Positions 46,116 through 55,637 are shown, counted from the stretch's first letter. The stretch is 64,000 nt of DNA from Mucilaginibacter segetis (GCF_016522075.1 NZ_JAEHFW010000001.1:1302001-1366000); one strand, 5' to 3'. Notes: generated by a model from the sequence alone, not told the origin. Translations and numbers: made by a program.

Positions 46116-46990
46116 TGTTATACGTTTTTTTAAGTGTTTGTTGCAGCGTTGTTGTATCGGTTTTATTAAAACTGGCACGACGGTATAGTATAGATGTTTT
46201 TCAGGCCATCACCTGGAACTATTCCATGGCTATTTTGCTTACATGGATATTTTTTAAACCGAGCATCCAAAATCTTGAGCGGGCACCATTTGCAGTATAC
46301 CTGGGGTTAGGCATATTATTGCCTCTTATATTTTTGGTAATGGCAACATCTGTGCGGGTAGCCGGTATAGTGCGTACTGATGTTGCCCAAAGGCTGTCGC
46401 TGTTTATCCCCTTGCTGGCGTCATTCCTCTTATTTAACGAGCCGCTTAATACTATTAAAATAATCGGGATGGTTATTGGTTTTGCTGCTATTTTGTGTTC
46501 TATCCCCTGGCAAAAAAAAACTGCCAACCGCAAAGTGTTCAGTAACGCATGGATATATTTACTGGTTGTTTTTATTGGTTTAGGGATAATTGATATTTTG
46601 TTTAAACAGATCGCTCTTTTTAAGGACGTAGCATACACCACCTCGCTTTTTATAGTTTATATATTGGCATTTGCTATTGCCTTTACAGGCTTACTTTATC
46701 AGGTAATTACCAAAAAGGCGCGTATATTTTGGCCGCATATTATATTTGGCTGGATATTGGGCGTAGCTAATTTCGGCAATATTTTATTTTACCTTAAGGC
46801 ACATAAAGCATTATCTCAAAGCCCGTCTGCTGTATTTTCCGCCATGAACATTGGAGTAATAGTTGTAGGCGCATTTGTGGGCTTATTTATATTTAATGAG
46901 CGGTTAAGTCTGTTAAATAAAATAGGTATCGGTCTGGCCATTGCAGCCATTATTGTAATTACTTACTCACAAACTTTAAATGCTGTTTGA
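46115..46990 (+). CDS. EamA/DMT-family transporter
   Basis: 291 residues with ten predicted membrane helices in two EamA repeats (boundary around residue 140). Coupled to ribD by TGATG overlap and to the YigZ gene by an 11-bp overlap. A riboflavin-pathway-linked substrate is possible but not shown. Confidence 0.88.
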   Translation: MLYVFLSVCCSVVVSVLLKLARRYSIDVFQAITWNYSMAILLTWIFFKPSIQNLERAPFAVYLGLGILLPLIFLVMATSVRVAGIVRTDVAQRLSLFIPLLASFLLFNEPLNTIKIIGMVIGFAAILCSIPWQKKTANRKVFSNAWIYLLVVFIGLGIIDILFKQIALFKDVAYTTSLFIVYILAFAIAFTGLLYQVITKKARIFWPHIIFGWILGVANFGNILFYLKAHKALSQSPSAVFSAMNIGVIVVGAFVGLFIFNERLSLLNKIGIGLAIAAIIVITYSQTLNAV

Positions 46991-47594
46991 CGATACTTAC
47001 CAAACCATAGCCCAGCCAACGGAGGCCATATTTCGCGACAGAGGGAGCAAGTTTCTCGCGTTTGCATATCCCGTAACTTCTGATAACGATATTAAGCCCA
47101 TCGTAAATCAACTAAAAGCCGAACATCCTAAAGCGAACCATCATTGCTGGGCGATCAGACTGGGTACAGATCGTTCCGTTTTTCGCATTAACGATGACGG
47201 CGAACCATCCGGTACAGCCGGACGGCCTATATTGAATACGCTCTTATCTAAAGATATTACCAACGTGTTGGTTGTTGTGGTGCGTTATTTCGGCGGAACG
47301 CTTTTAGGTGTTCCCGGATTGATAAACGCATACAAAACTGCTACCGATATGGCCCTGCAGGAGGCAGAAGTGGTAGAAAAAACAGTGAATGATATTTATA
47401 CCATTAAGTTTGAATACCCGCAAATGAATGATGTAATGCAGATAATAAAGCAGGATCAGTTACAGGTGCTGGAGCAGGTATCGGAATTGAATTGCAGCAT
47501 AAAGTTCGCAGTTCGTAAAACACAGGTAGAACAGGTAATCAGCAAGTTGGAGAAGTTGCCTGGAATTAAGTTAAGCTATAATTACAGTGGATAA
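46980..47594 (+). CDS. YigZ/IMPACT-family protein
   Basis: 204 residues. The UPF0029 N-terminal domain shows RGSKFLAFAYPV, HHCWAIRLG and the signature DDGEPSGTAGRPIL; the C-terminal DUF1949-like ferredoxin fold follows (about 135-204). Cytosolic; bacterial relatives are of unclear function. Last gene of the ribD operon. Confidence 0.93.
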   Translation: MLFDDTYQTIAQPTEAIFRDRGSKFLAFAYPVTSDNDIKPIVNQLKAEHPKANHHCWAIRLGTDRSVFRINDDGEPSGTAGRPILNTLLSKDITNVLVVVVRYFGGTLLGVPGLINAYKTATDMALQEAEVVEKTVNDIYTIKFEYPQMNDVMQIIKQDQLQVLEQVSELNCSIKFAVRKTQVEQVISKLEKLPGIKLSYNYSG

Positions 47595-47654
47595 TAGTTG
47601 GTTCCGGCAAAGTGCGGCAGGTGTTATTTCGCCGATTTTTCGTATCTTTATACT

Positions 47655-47798
47655 ATGTTCCCAACTGTGAAAAGTACTCTAAAAAAAGACCATGAAATTG
47701 TTACCGCTTACAGCCCGTTCAGTGGTAAAAACATAAAAATTATTACCGCTGAAATAGATTTTAGAGGTAAAAAATTTGTTCCGGTAAGACAGGGTTAA
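47655..47798 (+). CDS. Small hypothetical protein
   Basis: 47 residues from the ATG at 47655 (MFPTVKSTLKKDHEIVTAY). Basic, beta-like second half (KIITAEIDFRGKKFVPVRQG). A -7-like TATCTTTA lies just upstream (47644-47651). No homologue recognised, but composition and frame fit a real small gene. Confidence 0.5.
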   Translation: MFPTVKSTLKKDHEIVTAYSPFSGKNIKIITAEIDFRGKKFVPVRQG

Positions 47799-47930
47799 AA
47801 TAAAGAAACATTGTTTAAATCATCTGAAAGGGTGTTTTTGTATTTTTTATAATTATGCAGATAATTTAAACTTTTGTAATGCTTATCTGCTCTAAATAAT
47901 ACTCGTTATAATTACTTATTTTAGGCGCAA

Positions 47931-49280
47931 ATGCAATCCTTTGATTTAGATAGAACCGATGTGCTCCGCATTAAAAACGCGCTGGAAGGCGATGATGCGG
48001 CCTTAGAGAAAGTACTTAGTGAGTACCATGCTTCGGAGATAGCCATTTTGTTTGAACAATTGCCGCAGGAGGCAAAGGAACGCATCATCAATATGTTGCC
48101 GGCCGGTATAGGCTCGGAGATATTGACAGAGATGACCGAGGAGGCCCATCCTGAGGAGATATTAATAAGCCTGGAGCCTGAAAAACGTTCAGAAATAATT
48201 GAGGAGCTGGATTATGACGTAGCTACCGATATTATTTCGCAACTCGAAGAACACGAGCAGAATGAGATATTAGAGGATATTGACCAGGAAAATGCCACCA
48301 GCATTCGTGCCCTGCTAAATTATGATGAGGAAACCGCCGGTGGTTTGATGAACTCCGAGATCATCAGCGTTAACATTAATCAGGATAAAAGGGGCGCGCT
48401 TGCCGAGATCATTCGCCAGTCGGAAGAGATGGAAGAGTTTTACACCATTTATGTAGTGAACGACATGAATGTGCTGCAAGGCATCCTATCCCTTAAAGAT
48501 ATTATAAAAGCGCGCTTTGATGTAAAAGTACGCGATCTGGTAAAATCTGATTACGTATATGTTAAAGCCGACCTCGATCAGGAAGAGGTGGCAAGGCTGA
48601 TATCGCAATATAATCTGACGAGTATCCCGGTGGTGGATGATAACATGAAACTGCTTGGCCGCATTACGGTGGATGATATTATCGACGTAATGGAAGAAGA
48701 GAACACTGAGGATATATTGAAAATCTCGGGTGTGTCGGAAGATGAAGAATTGAGCGGTAACTGGAAAGACGCGGTAAAAAGCCGCTTACCCTGGCTTATC
48801 ATCAATTTGGCAACCGCTTTCCTGGCGGCTTCTATTATACGTAACTTTGACGCAACGGTAAAAAGTCTGGCGGTAATTTCGGCTTATATGACCATTATTG
48901 CCGGGATGGGCGGTAATACCGCTACCCAGGCGCTCGCCGTTACTGTAAGACGTATATCCCTCAGCGATCTGAGCGACAGGCAAGCCTACAATACTGTTTT
49001 AAAGGAGTTTTTAGTGGGTATGATTAACGGTGCGGCCAACGGTATTATCGTTTTTACTGTAGCGTTTTTCTACGATGCTAACCCTACGCTGGGTTTGGTG
49101 TTGTTTTTAGCCATGACAGGTAACCTGATTGTTGCAGGAGTAACCGGTGCTTCTATCCCGCTGATTTTGAAAAGGGTAGGGATCGATCCCGCGGTTGCAT
49201 CTTCCATAATTATTACAACTTTTACCGATTGTATAGGATTTTTTCTGCCATTATGGTTGGCAAGTAAGCTTTTATTATAA
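47931..49280 (+). CDS. mgtE: Magnesium transporter MgtE
   Basis: 449 residues. MgtE N-domain repeats (about 20-125), two CBS domains (about 130-250), a connecting helix and five membrane helices with the pore region NTATQALAVTVRR. It ends 27 bp before bioB. This is the second Mg transport gene in the window besides corA. Confidence 0.95.
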   Translation: MQSFDLDRTDVLRIKNALEGDDAALEKVLSEYHASEIAILFEQLPQEAKERIINMLPAGIGSEILTEMTEEAHPEEILISLEPEKRSEIIEELDYDVATDIISQLEEHEQNEILEDIDQENATSIRALLNYDEETAGGLMNSEIISVNINQDKRGALAEIIRQSEEMEEFYTIYVVNDMNVLQGILSLKDIIKARFDVKVRDLVKSDYVYVKADLDQEEVARLISQYNLTSIPVVDDNMKLLGRITVDDIIDVMEEENTEDILKISGVSEDEELSGNWKDAVKSRLPWLIINLATAFLAASIIRNFDATVKSLAVISAYMTIIAGMGGNTATQALAVTVRRISLSDLSDRQAYNTVLKEFLVGMINGAANGIIVFTVAFFYDANPTLGLVLFLAMTGNLIVAGVTGASIPLILKRVGIDPAVASSIIITTFTDCIGFFLPLWLASKLLL

Positions 49281-49307
49281 TTTTGAACTTTCAAAAAACT
49301 GATACAG

Positions 49308-50324
49308 ATGACCGAGATTAGATATAACTGGACACAGGAAGAAATTGCAGAGATCTACCACTCCCCATTATTAGACCTTGTTTACCGCGCGGCAACCATA
49401 CACCGCGAAAATAAAGATTATTCAGAAGTACAGATAAGTTCGCTGATATCCATAAAGACAGGCGGCTGCCCTGAAGATTGCGCTTATTGCCCGCAGGCGG
49501 CACGTTATAACACAGGTGTTGACGTGCATGCTATTATGCCGAAAGAAGAGGTAATTGCTGTTGCCCAAAAAGCCAAGAACGGCGGTGCGAGCCGCCTTTG
49601 CATGGGTGCCGCGTGGCGCGAAGTACGCGATAACCGCGATTTTGACAAGGTAATAGATATGGTAAAAGCGGTAAATGAACTGGATATGGAAGTTTGCTGT
49701 ACCCTGGGTATGCTTACCGAACACCAGGCGCAACGTTTGGCCGATGCAGGCTTGTATGCCTATAATCATAATTTGGATACCTCAGAAGATGATTACAAGC
49801 GCATTATTACCACCCGTACTTACGACGACCGCTTAAAAACACTGGAAAATGTACGTAAAGCTAAGATAACGGTATGCAGCGGCGGTATTATTGGTTTAGG
49901 TGAAACCGTAGCCGACCGCATATCCATGCTGAAAACGTTATCTAACCTGCCGCAGCATCCCGAATCGGTGCCTATTAATGCCCTGGTTCCTGTGAAAGGT
50001 ACGCCGCTTGCCGAGCAGCCCCGTGTTTCTGTTTGGGACATGGTACGCATGATAGCCACCACCCGCATTATTATGCCGAAAACTGTAGTAAGGCTATCAG
50101 CCGGAAGAACAGAAATGAGTACTATTGAACAGGCATTTTGCTTTATGGCGGGAGCTAACTCCATATTCGCGGGCGAAAAGCTGCTAACCACACCAAATCC
50201 TTCTTTTGATGAGGACATGGCCATGTTTGAACTATTGGGTTTAACTCCACGTAAAGCCTTCAAAAACGGCAGGCCTAACGTATCAAAAGAGCTTAAGGAA
50301 ATGAGCATAAATGAGGTAATATAA
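49308..50324 (+). CDS. bioB: Biotin synthase
   Basis: 338 residues, radical SAM. The SAM cluster is Cys54, Cys58, Cys61 in [12 protein letters not shown]; further cysteines in [18 protein letters not shown] and [12 protein letters not shown], and the Arg in VRLSAGR, fit the auxiliary [2Fe-2S] site. Converts dethiobiotin to biotin. No other bio genes are adjacent. Confidence 0.97.
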   Translation: MTEIRYNWTQEEIAEIYHSPLLDLVYRAATIHRENKDYSEVQISSLISIKTGGCPEDCAYCPQAARYNTGVDVHAIMPKEEVIAVAQKAKNGGASRLCMGAAWREVRDNRDFDKVIDMVKAVNELDMEVCCTLGMLTEHQAQRLADAGLYAYNHNLDTSEDDYKRIITTRTYDDRLKTLENVRKAKITVCSGGIIGLGETVADRISMLKTLSNLPQHPESVPINALVPVKGTPLAEQPRVSVWDMVRMIATTRIIMPKTVVRLSAGRTEMSTIEQAFCFMAGANSIFAGEKLLTTPNPSFDEDMAMFELLGLTPRKAFKNGRPNVSKELKEMSINEVI

Positions 50325-50334
50325 AATATTCTTA

Positions 50335-50637
50335 ATGAAGCTGCTTTGGTGTTGGCGCTGTAAGATGGATGTTCCGATGCTTGATGATGATGAATTCAGA
50401 AAAGCGAAAGACCTGTACAGCGCTGATTTTAAAAAAATTAAAGAAGATAGATTTAAGCCGTTACTTAGATATTATTATGAATTAACGGGGTTTGCCGAAA
50501 CAAATCCCGTTGCTATTTTACATCATAAGATAACTTTATATGGCCCGCCTTGCAAAAAATGCGGGAAGCCCTACCGCACACCAGTCGCTTCTTTTTGTGC
50601 AGCCTGTGGAAACATCAGGCCTGATGAAAATAGTTGA
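50335..50637 (+). CDS. Small zinc-ribbon-like protein
   Basis: 100 residues. One CxxC at the N-terminus (WCWRCKM, Cys6/Cys9) and two near the C-terminus (GPPCKKCGKPYR and SFCAACGNIR). The paired C-terminal CxxC motifs form a plausible zinc ribbon. It follows bioB by 10 bp, so it is probably co-transcribed. Function unknown. Confidence 0.65.
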   Translation: MKLLWCWRCKMDVPMLDDDEFRKAKDLYSADFKKIKEDRFKPLLRYYYELTGFAETNPVAILHHKITLYGPPCKKCGKPYRTPVASFCAACGNIRPDENS

Positions 50638-50693
50638 AGGAACCTCCTCAAACAAAACCCCGTAATATTTCTTTATACACAAAAAGAAATATT

Positions 50694-51008
50694 ATGTCAT
50701 TTGATCAATACCACGAACCTGCCGACGAACTATCCGACGAAACCAGAACCTTTGCCCGTATGATCGTATCATTAGGTGAAGAAGCCGAAGCTATTAACTG
50801 GTACGAACAACGTATATCAGTTGAAAAGAATAAAGAAGCTAAAGCCATTATGCAAAATGCCCAGCACGAGGAGTTTAAGCACTTTGGTATGGACCTGGAG
50901 TTTTTGCTTCGCCAGAAACCTAAATGGCGCGATACGCTGAAAGCCATCCTGTTTAAAGAGGGTGACATTGTAGAGCTTGGTGAAAAAGGTGAAGAAGCAA
51001 CCGAATAA
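50694..51008 (+). CDS. Encapsulated-ferritin-like (EncFtn) protein
   Basis: 104 residues from the ATG at 50694. Two helices carry the EncFtn iron-site pattern: Glu32, Trp36 and Tyr37 in EEAEAINWYEQR, and Glu60 and His63 in HEEFKH, equivalent in spacing to the ferroxidase residues of Rhodospirillum rubrum EncFtn. HEPADELSDET near the start and KWRDTLKAILFKEG near the end also match. In known systems it oxidises iron inside an encapsulin shell. Here no shell gene is adjacent and no clear targeting peptide is seen at the acidic C-terminus. Confidence 0.8.
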   Translation: MSFDQYHEPADELSDETRTFARMIVSLGEEAEAINWYEQRISVEKNKEAKAIMQNAQHEEFKHFGMDLEFLLRQKPKWRDTLKAILFKEGDIVELGEKGEEATE

Positions 51009-51015
51009 TGATTAA

Positions 51016-52206
51016 TTAAACGGTTAGCTCACTTTCTTCGGGTAAGGATATTTGTCTTCTGATAAACATGTATCCTAAAGCGACAATAGTAATGCCTGCT
51101 GAAACATACATGATTATTGGTATCATGCTAATAACATCCTGGTAAAACCACCCGGAAAATAAAGCGCCTAAACCTATACCTGCCTCTAAGGCTATATACA
51201 TGGTAGCAACAGCTTTGCCTCGGTGACCGGGGAGGCTTAAGTCTATGGTCCAGGCGTTTACTGATGGCGAAAGAATGCCATTGGCCATGCCGTAAATTAC
51301 CGCGCCTGCCATTAACCCGGTGATGGTATCAGCATAACCAACTATAAGTAAAGCGATGAATAGGATGATAAGACCTGCTTTAATTACCCTTATCCGCCCG
51401 TATTTATCAGAAACCTTGCCAGCGCTTATACGTATCAGCACTGATGCTACGGTAAACACCATGAAAAATAAACCTTTATTAGCTATGCCAAGGTGTGCGC
51501 TCCAATCGGGGATAAGGGTTAAAATTACCCCGTAAGCCGTGTATGATAAAAAAGTGATAATGGCAGCAGGCAGTACTTCCAGTGCGATAATATCCCTGCG
51601 CGATATTTTAAGTATAGCCCAACTAAAACGCTGTTTCTCTTTAAGGGTCTCTTTCATGTTCATCAATATAATGATGGACATAAGAGCAAAGGCTGATGAA
51701 GTGTAGAAAAGTACGTTAAGTGAATAAGCCAGGCGAATAGCGCTTCCTATGGCCGGCCCGACAGCGAGCCCTGTACTAAAGCAAAGTCCGTGTATTCCTA
51801 AGGCTTCTCCCCAGCGTTCGCGGGGGACTATATCGGCAACGTATGCAGAAGTAGCTGTGGGCTTAAACCCGGTAGAAAAGCCATGCAATAACCTTAAAAA
51901 CAAAAATCCTGCTACCGTGCCTAAAACTGGGTAAAGAAACCCGCATATAAAACAAACTACAGAACCAACCACCATTACCGGCACACGTCCCATTGTATCG
52001 GTAAGTCTGCCGCTAAACGGGCGTGATATACCAGCTGTTAGCGTAAATAAAGCTATAATGAGGCCTTTGTATTCTCCGCCACCTAAACTACTTAAGTAAC
52101 CGGGCAGCTCAGGTATCAGCATGTTAAAACTACAGGAGAATAGTAACGAACTGAGGCAAACCAAACCAAAATGAATATTTAGAATAGGGTTTGCGGGTTT
52201 TGTCAT
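51016..52206 (-). CDS. MFS transporter
   Basis: 396 residues, 12 membrane helices. The motif-A loop reads GRLTDTMGRVPVM and its repeat GKVSDKYGRIRVI. The wording resembles small drug/metabolite exporters. Convergent with the EncFtn-like gene, 7 bp apart. Substrate unknown. Confidence 0.9.
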   Translation of the reverse strand: MTKPANPILNIHFGLVCLSSLLFSCSFNMLIPELPGYLSSLGGGEYKGLIIALFTLTAGISRPFSGRLTDTMGRVPVMVVGSVVCFICGFLYPVLGTVAGFLFLRLLHGFSTGFKPTATSAYVADIVPRERWGEALGIHGLCFSTGLAVGPAIGSAIRLAYSLNVLFYTSSAFALMSIIILMNMKETLKEKQRFSWAILKISRRDIIALEVLPAAIITFLSYTAYGVILTLIPDWSAHLGIANKGLFFMVFTVASVLIRISAGKVSDKYGRIRVIKAGLIILFIALLIVGYADTITGLMAGAVIYGMANGILSPSVNAWTIDLSLPGHRGKAVATMYIALEAGIGLGALFSGWFYQDVISMIPIIMYVSAGITIVALGYMFIRRQISLPEESELTV

Positions 52207-52247
52207 TTAAATTGCAGCTGTATGGGTTAGTGCCGCAAAGGTAAACT

Positions 52248-53396
52248 TTATGACGATTTTTTTAAGGTGGGATATAATTCCGCAGCGTTTTTTTGATGCA
52301 CCTTATTACAGGTCATACTAACTATATTCCGTATTCTTTCGTCCAGTTCCTGCACGGCTTTTTCCATCATCATTAATTCTTCTCGTGCAGGTTTATAATT
52401 TTCATTTTTAATGATCTCCATCAACCCCATAATAGAAGCAACAGGACGGCGAAGTTCGTGAGATTGTACATAAGCTATTTTTTTCAACGATTCGTTTTGC
52501 GCTAATATTTGCTGTTCATATTGTTTTTGTTCGGTAATGTCTGTTGCATTATAGGAAACCCCAATAATATTTCTTTGCTGATCGTACTGAGGTTCAAAAA
52601 TTACGTGCCACCATATCAGTTCCCCGCGGTAGTTCACTTCTCTTTCAAATTCGACGGTTTTGCCATTAAGCGCTTTTTTATAATCGGCTTTAAAGGTTTC
52701 CAAATGTTTATCTTTTAATATCTGGCAAATGTTTATCCCTATGCTCAGTGATACATAGTGCATCTTCTCAATAAAATCGGCCATGTTTTTATTGAACGCC
52801 AGTATTTCCATTTCACGGCCTAACAGTACGTGGCACGAACCCGAACTTTCAAAAAACGAACGTAGCTTCATTTCTGAACTTTTAGCCTCGAGGTATTGCT
52901 CTTTCATGATATTAAGGCTAAAATCAAATTCGGTTATCAGTACTATGCGTTTGGCCAGTACTTTTAAAAGATGTAACTGCGAATCTGATAATTGGCGGGG
53001 TTTAGTATCTAATATACACAAGCTGCCCAGGCTATGGCCGTCATGCGTGGTTAAAGGAACCCCAGCGTAAAATCTGACATGCGGGGCGTTAGTCACGGCA
53101 GGATTGTTTGCAAAGCGCTTATCCAGTAAGGCATCAGAAACAATCAGCTCTTTTGCGCTTTTTATAAGGAAAGCACAAAAAGAATCTTCCCAAATATGGC
53201 TTTCATCATCGTTATAATTAGCGCTTGTGAATTTGATGTATTTTGTATCGTGCCCCATTACAGTTATTAAAGCTGCCGGCGTATTACATATTTCAGCAAC
53301 CAATTCAGCAATTTCCTGCAGTTCCTGCCGGGTGTCCATTTTCAGATTCAGGAATCTGTTAACGGCCATTAATTTATCTGTAGTACTATGAGGCAT
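52248..53396 (-). CDS. GAF-PAS sensor protein ending after a HisKA-like segment
   Basis: 382 residues. A GAF domain (about 20-165; FYAGVPLTTHDGHSLGSLCI) is followed by a PAS/PAC domain (about 185-300; ending VSYNATDITEQKQYE) and a dimerisation helix with a candidate phospho-acceptor histidine in QSHELRRPVASIMGL. The protein ends about 65 residues later with no N, G1 or G2 box, so the ATP-binding domain of a histidine kinase is absent. It has no membrane segment. It may act through a partner kinase or be a remnant. Confidence 0.8.
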   Translation of the reverse strand: MPHSTTDKLMAVNRFLNLKMDTRQELQEIAELVAEICNTPAALITVMGHDTKYIKFTSANYNDDESHIWEDSFCAFLIKSAKELIVSDALLDKRFANNPAVTNAPHVRFYAGVPLTTHDGHSLGSLCILDTKPRQLSDSQLHLLKVLAKRIVLITEFDFSLNIMKEQYLEAKSSEMKLRSFFESSGSCHVLLGREMEILAFNKNMADFIEKMHYVSLSIGINICQILKDKHLETFKADYKKALNGKTVEFEREVNYRGELIWWHVIFEPQYDQQRNIIGVSYNATDITEQKQYEQQILAQNESLKKIAYVQSHELRRPVASIMGLMEIIKNENYKPAREELMMMEKAVQELDERIRNIVSMTCNKVHQKNAAELYPTLKKSS

Positions 53397-53696
53397 TAAA
53401 TATGGACTAAAAGATACAATAATTGATTATGAGCATATTACAATAACCGTACCCAATTTGCACACCATGAAAACGCACTATGGTGATAAAAACGATATTT
53501 ACTTAACTTTTAGTTATCAATCGCATATAGTTGCTGCGAAGGCAATATTGGGTAGATACTAACAGGTTTGCCTATTACATATGTATGTTATTACATACAC
53601 GTATTTATACCTGATTTTAAAATAACGTATTTTTTAGTTTTACAATTGCTTTTTAATTAAGTAGCTTTAATTCATCAACCTGAAAAATCTACTTTT
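53397..53696 (+). promoter_or_regulatory. Promoter and operator region of the disulfide-peptide cluster
   Basis: About 300 bp upstream of the VKOR fusion. A palindrome TGTATGT-TATT-ACATACA lies at 53582-53599. A promoter candidate is TTTT (53638-53641), 20 bp, TAGCTTTA (53662-53669). Its spacer contains an 18-mer (53646-53663) that matches 16 of 18 bases at 59884-59901 before the second precursor. Nothing else seen. Confidence 0.5.
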
Positions 53697-55292
53697 ATGA
53701 CCCTTTTTAACAGCTACGATAACCCCGATGCGGTATTAATTGAACTGCTCAAATATTTAAATAAGCCCGTACCTCCGCAAAAAGTGGTGGAAGAACTGGA
53801 CATTCATCCGGATTATCCCAGTTTGCTTGCGCTTAATGATGTACTTAATAATTTTGGTGTACCTGCATCTGCTTATCGCATAACTACAGCAGAAGTAACA
53901 GATGTGCCCTGCCCGTTTATAGCACATACCCGCAAAAGCGGAGCGGAATTTATGTTGGTTAAGAAACTGGACAAGCAAAAGGTTGTCGTTTCGGATCAGC
54001 TGAACAGCAGTCGCACCTTAAGTATGGAGAAGTTTTCGGAAATATTTGATGGTATATTATTAGTACCAGATGAAGAAACCGCAAATACAGAAATTAAAAC
54101 GCCTGCTTATGAGCTATCAGTTGAGGAAATGCGTTACCCGCTGGCTTTAGGCTTATTAGGTATGGTGTTTTTAATAGCTATGGTGTATTACTCCTCACTG
54201 GCCTATACGGGCGGGTGGATATTACCCCTCGCGGCCCTTTTTAAAACAGCCGGATTGGTAACCGCTGTATTGCTGCTGATACAAAGTATAGATAAGAATA
54301 ATCCGTTGGTGCAAACCCTGTGTGGTGGCAGCGAAAAAGCAAACTGTAATGCCATACTTACTTCTAAAGCAGCCAAAGTGTTCAATTGGCTGAGTTGGAG
54401 TGAAGTAGGCTTTTTTTACTTTGCGGGTACCTGGCTGGCCCTTGTATTTGCGGGTAGTAATACCGCCATGCTGCAAACCCTGGCCATATTAAATATACTA
54501 AGCTTACCTTATACGGTATATTCTATTTATTACCAGGCACGTATAGCTAAACAATGGTGTGTTTTCTGCTGTGCAATACAAGCTTTACTTTGGCTTGAAT
54601 TTATTCCGCTGGTGAGCTCTTTAAAACAGCCATTTAACTATTTATCAATGGAAGGCTGGGCCTCCTTACTCATATGCCTGTCCCTGCCTGTTGCCGTATG
54701 GTTATTATTAAAACCTGTACTGTTGAAGGCGCAGCAGGTTAAACAGCTTAAAAATCAGTTACGGCGCTTTAAGTATAATACCGAACTATTTAACACTTCA
54801 CTTAAAGAGCAACCCAAATATGCGAATCCTGATATTGATTGGAGTATAGTATTAGGTAACGTGGAAGCCGGTAATATTATTACAATGGTGAGCAACCCTT
54901 ATTGCCCGCCCTGTGCCAAAGCCCACAATGTACTTGATGAATGGCTGTCGCACAACCCGGATATGCAACTACGCATTGTATTTACTGCTAACAATAATGA
55001 TGACGATATTAAAACAACCGTTAGCCGTCATCTGATGGCACTGAATGAACTGCCCGATAAAAGTAAAGTGAAACAGGCCCTGCACGACTGGTACGAACAA
55101 AAGCAGAAAAACTACGAAGCCTGGGCTAAAGTGCATCCCGTAAATTTAGACGAAACCAAATACGATAAACTGGAACGGCAAAAAGAATGGTGTACTATGG
55201 CCGAAGTAAAAGCCACGCCCACCCTGCTGGTTAACGGATACCGTTTACCGGAAGCATACCAGATAAAAGATATTAAATATATGCTGGAGTAG
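53697..55292 (+). CDS. Fusion of degenerate C39-like domain, VKOR and thioredoxin
   Basis: 531 residues. About 1-125 looks like a C39 peptidase fold (HPDYPSLLALNDVLNNFG, then PFIAHTRKSGAEFMLVKKLD) but has no catalytic cysteine; its single Cys72 is out of place. Membrane helices run about 147-340 and form a VKOR domain: loop cysteines Cys209 and Cys217, active-site Cys288-x-x-Cys291. The C-terminal thioredoxin has CPPC (403-406) and cis-Pro508. It should make disulfides in the periplasm and pass electrons to quinone. The dead C39 domain could bind GG leaders. It heads the peptide cluster and is followed by the first precursor. Confidence 0.88.
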   Translation: MTLFNSYDNPDAVLIELLKYLNKPVPPQKVVEELDIHPDYPSLLALNDVLNNFGVPASAYRITTAEVTDVPCPFIAHTRKSGAEFMLVKKLDKQKVVVSDQLNSSRTLSMEKFSEIFDGILLVPDEETANTEIKTPAYELSVEEMRYPLALGLLGMVFLIAMVYYSSLAYTGGWILPLAALFKTAGLVTAVLLLIQSIDKNNPLVQTLCGGSEKANCNAILTSKAAKVFNWLSWSEVGFFYFAGTWLALVFAGSNTAMLQTLAILNILSLPYTVYSIYYQARIAKQWCVFCCAIQALLWLEFIPLVSSLKQPFNYLSMEGWASLLICLSLPVAVWLLLKPVLLKAQQVKQLKNQLRRFKYNTELFNTSLKEQPKYANPDIDWSIVLGNVEAGNIITMVSNPYCPPCAKAHNVLDEWLSHNPDMQLRIVFTANNNDDDIKTTVSRHLMALNELPDKSKVKQALHDWYEQKQKNYEAWAKVHPVNLDETKYDKLERQKEWCTMAEVKATPTLLVNGYRLPEAYQIKDIKYMLE

Positions 55293-55293
55293 C

Positions 55294-55403
55294 AGCAATA
55301 AAGAAACTTTTGGCCAAAGTAAAGGAGCATGCACTTAAATACATGCCGCCAATATTGCCGGGGCGTGGTAACGGCAAAGTTAGTTTAATTAAATATTAAT
55401 ACG
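55294..55403 (+). ncRNA. Conserved 5' UTR element, copy 1
   Basis: About 110 nt from just after the VKOR-fusion stop to the precursor ATG, nearly identical to 59972-60082. Predicted stem 1: GCATG (55327-55331) with CATGC (55342-55346). Predicted stem 2: TTGCCG (55355-55360) with CGGCAA (55372-55377). The three substitutions between copies fall in the loops and the one indel near the start codon. This suggests a structured regulatory leader; a recent duplication is the alternative. Confidence 0.55.
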
Positions 55404-55601
55404 ATGCAAAAATTTAACAAACTCAGCAGATCTGAGATGAAAAATGTAATGGGTGGATTGGTTGATCCGGGAGATAAATGTGATTCAGGTTGTGTTACCA
55501 GCAGTGATTGTACAGGAAAAAAATGTACAAGCTGCAAAAATGTTGCAAACGGTAAAACGGATAGTAATGGCAATCCGCTTTATGACAGACAATGTTCATA
55601 G
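55404..55601 (+). CDS. GG-leader cysteine-rich peptide precursor 1
   Basis: 65 residues. The 18-residue leader MQKFNKLSRSEMKNVMGG ends in the double glycine cut by C39 exporters. The 47-residue core (from LVDPGDKCDSG) has six cysteines, enough for three disulfides. It resembles the Bacteroidota GG-type natural product/bacteriocin-like precursors. It lies between the oxidoreductase gene and a terminator hairpin. The biological activity is unknown; bacteriocin or signalling peptide are both possible. Confidence 0.85.
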   Translation: MQKFNKLSRSEMKNVMGGLVDPGDKCDSGCVTSSDCTGKKCTSCKNVANGKTDSNGNPLYDRQCS

Positions 55602-55637
55602 TTATAGAATGATTAATTATTAAAATTGATCGTTTAC

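Noticed and set aside
55385..55573. Antisense frame over peptide precursor 1, and a similar one over precursor 2 (60102-60326)
   Set aside because: The sense frames carry the conserved GG leaders and cysteines; the antisense frames show no features.
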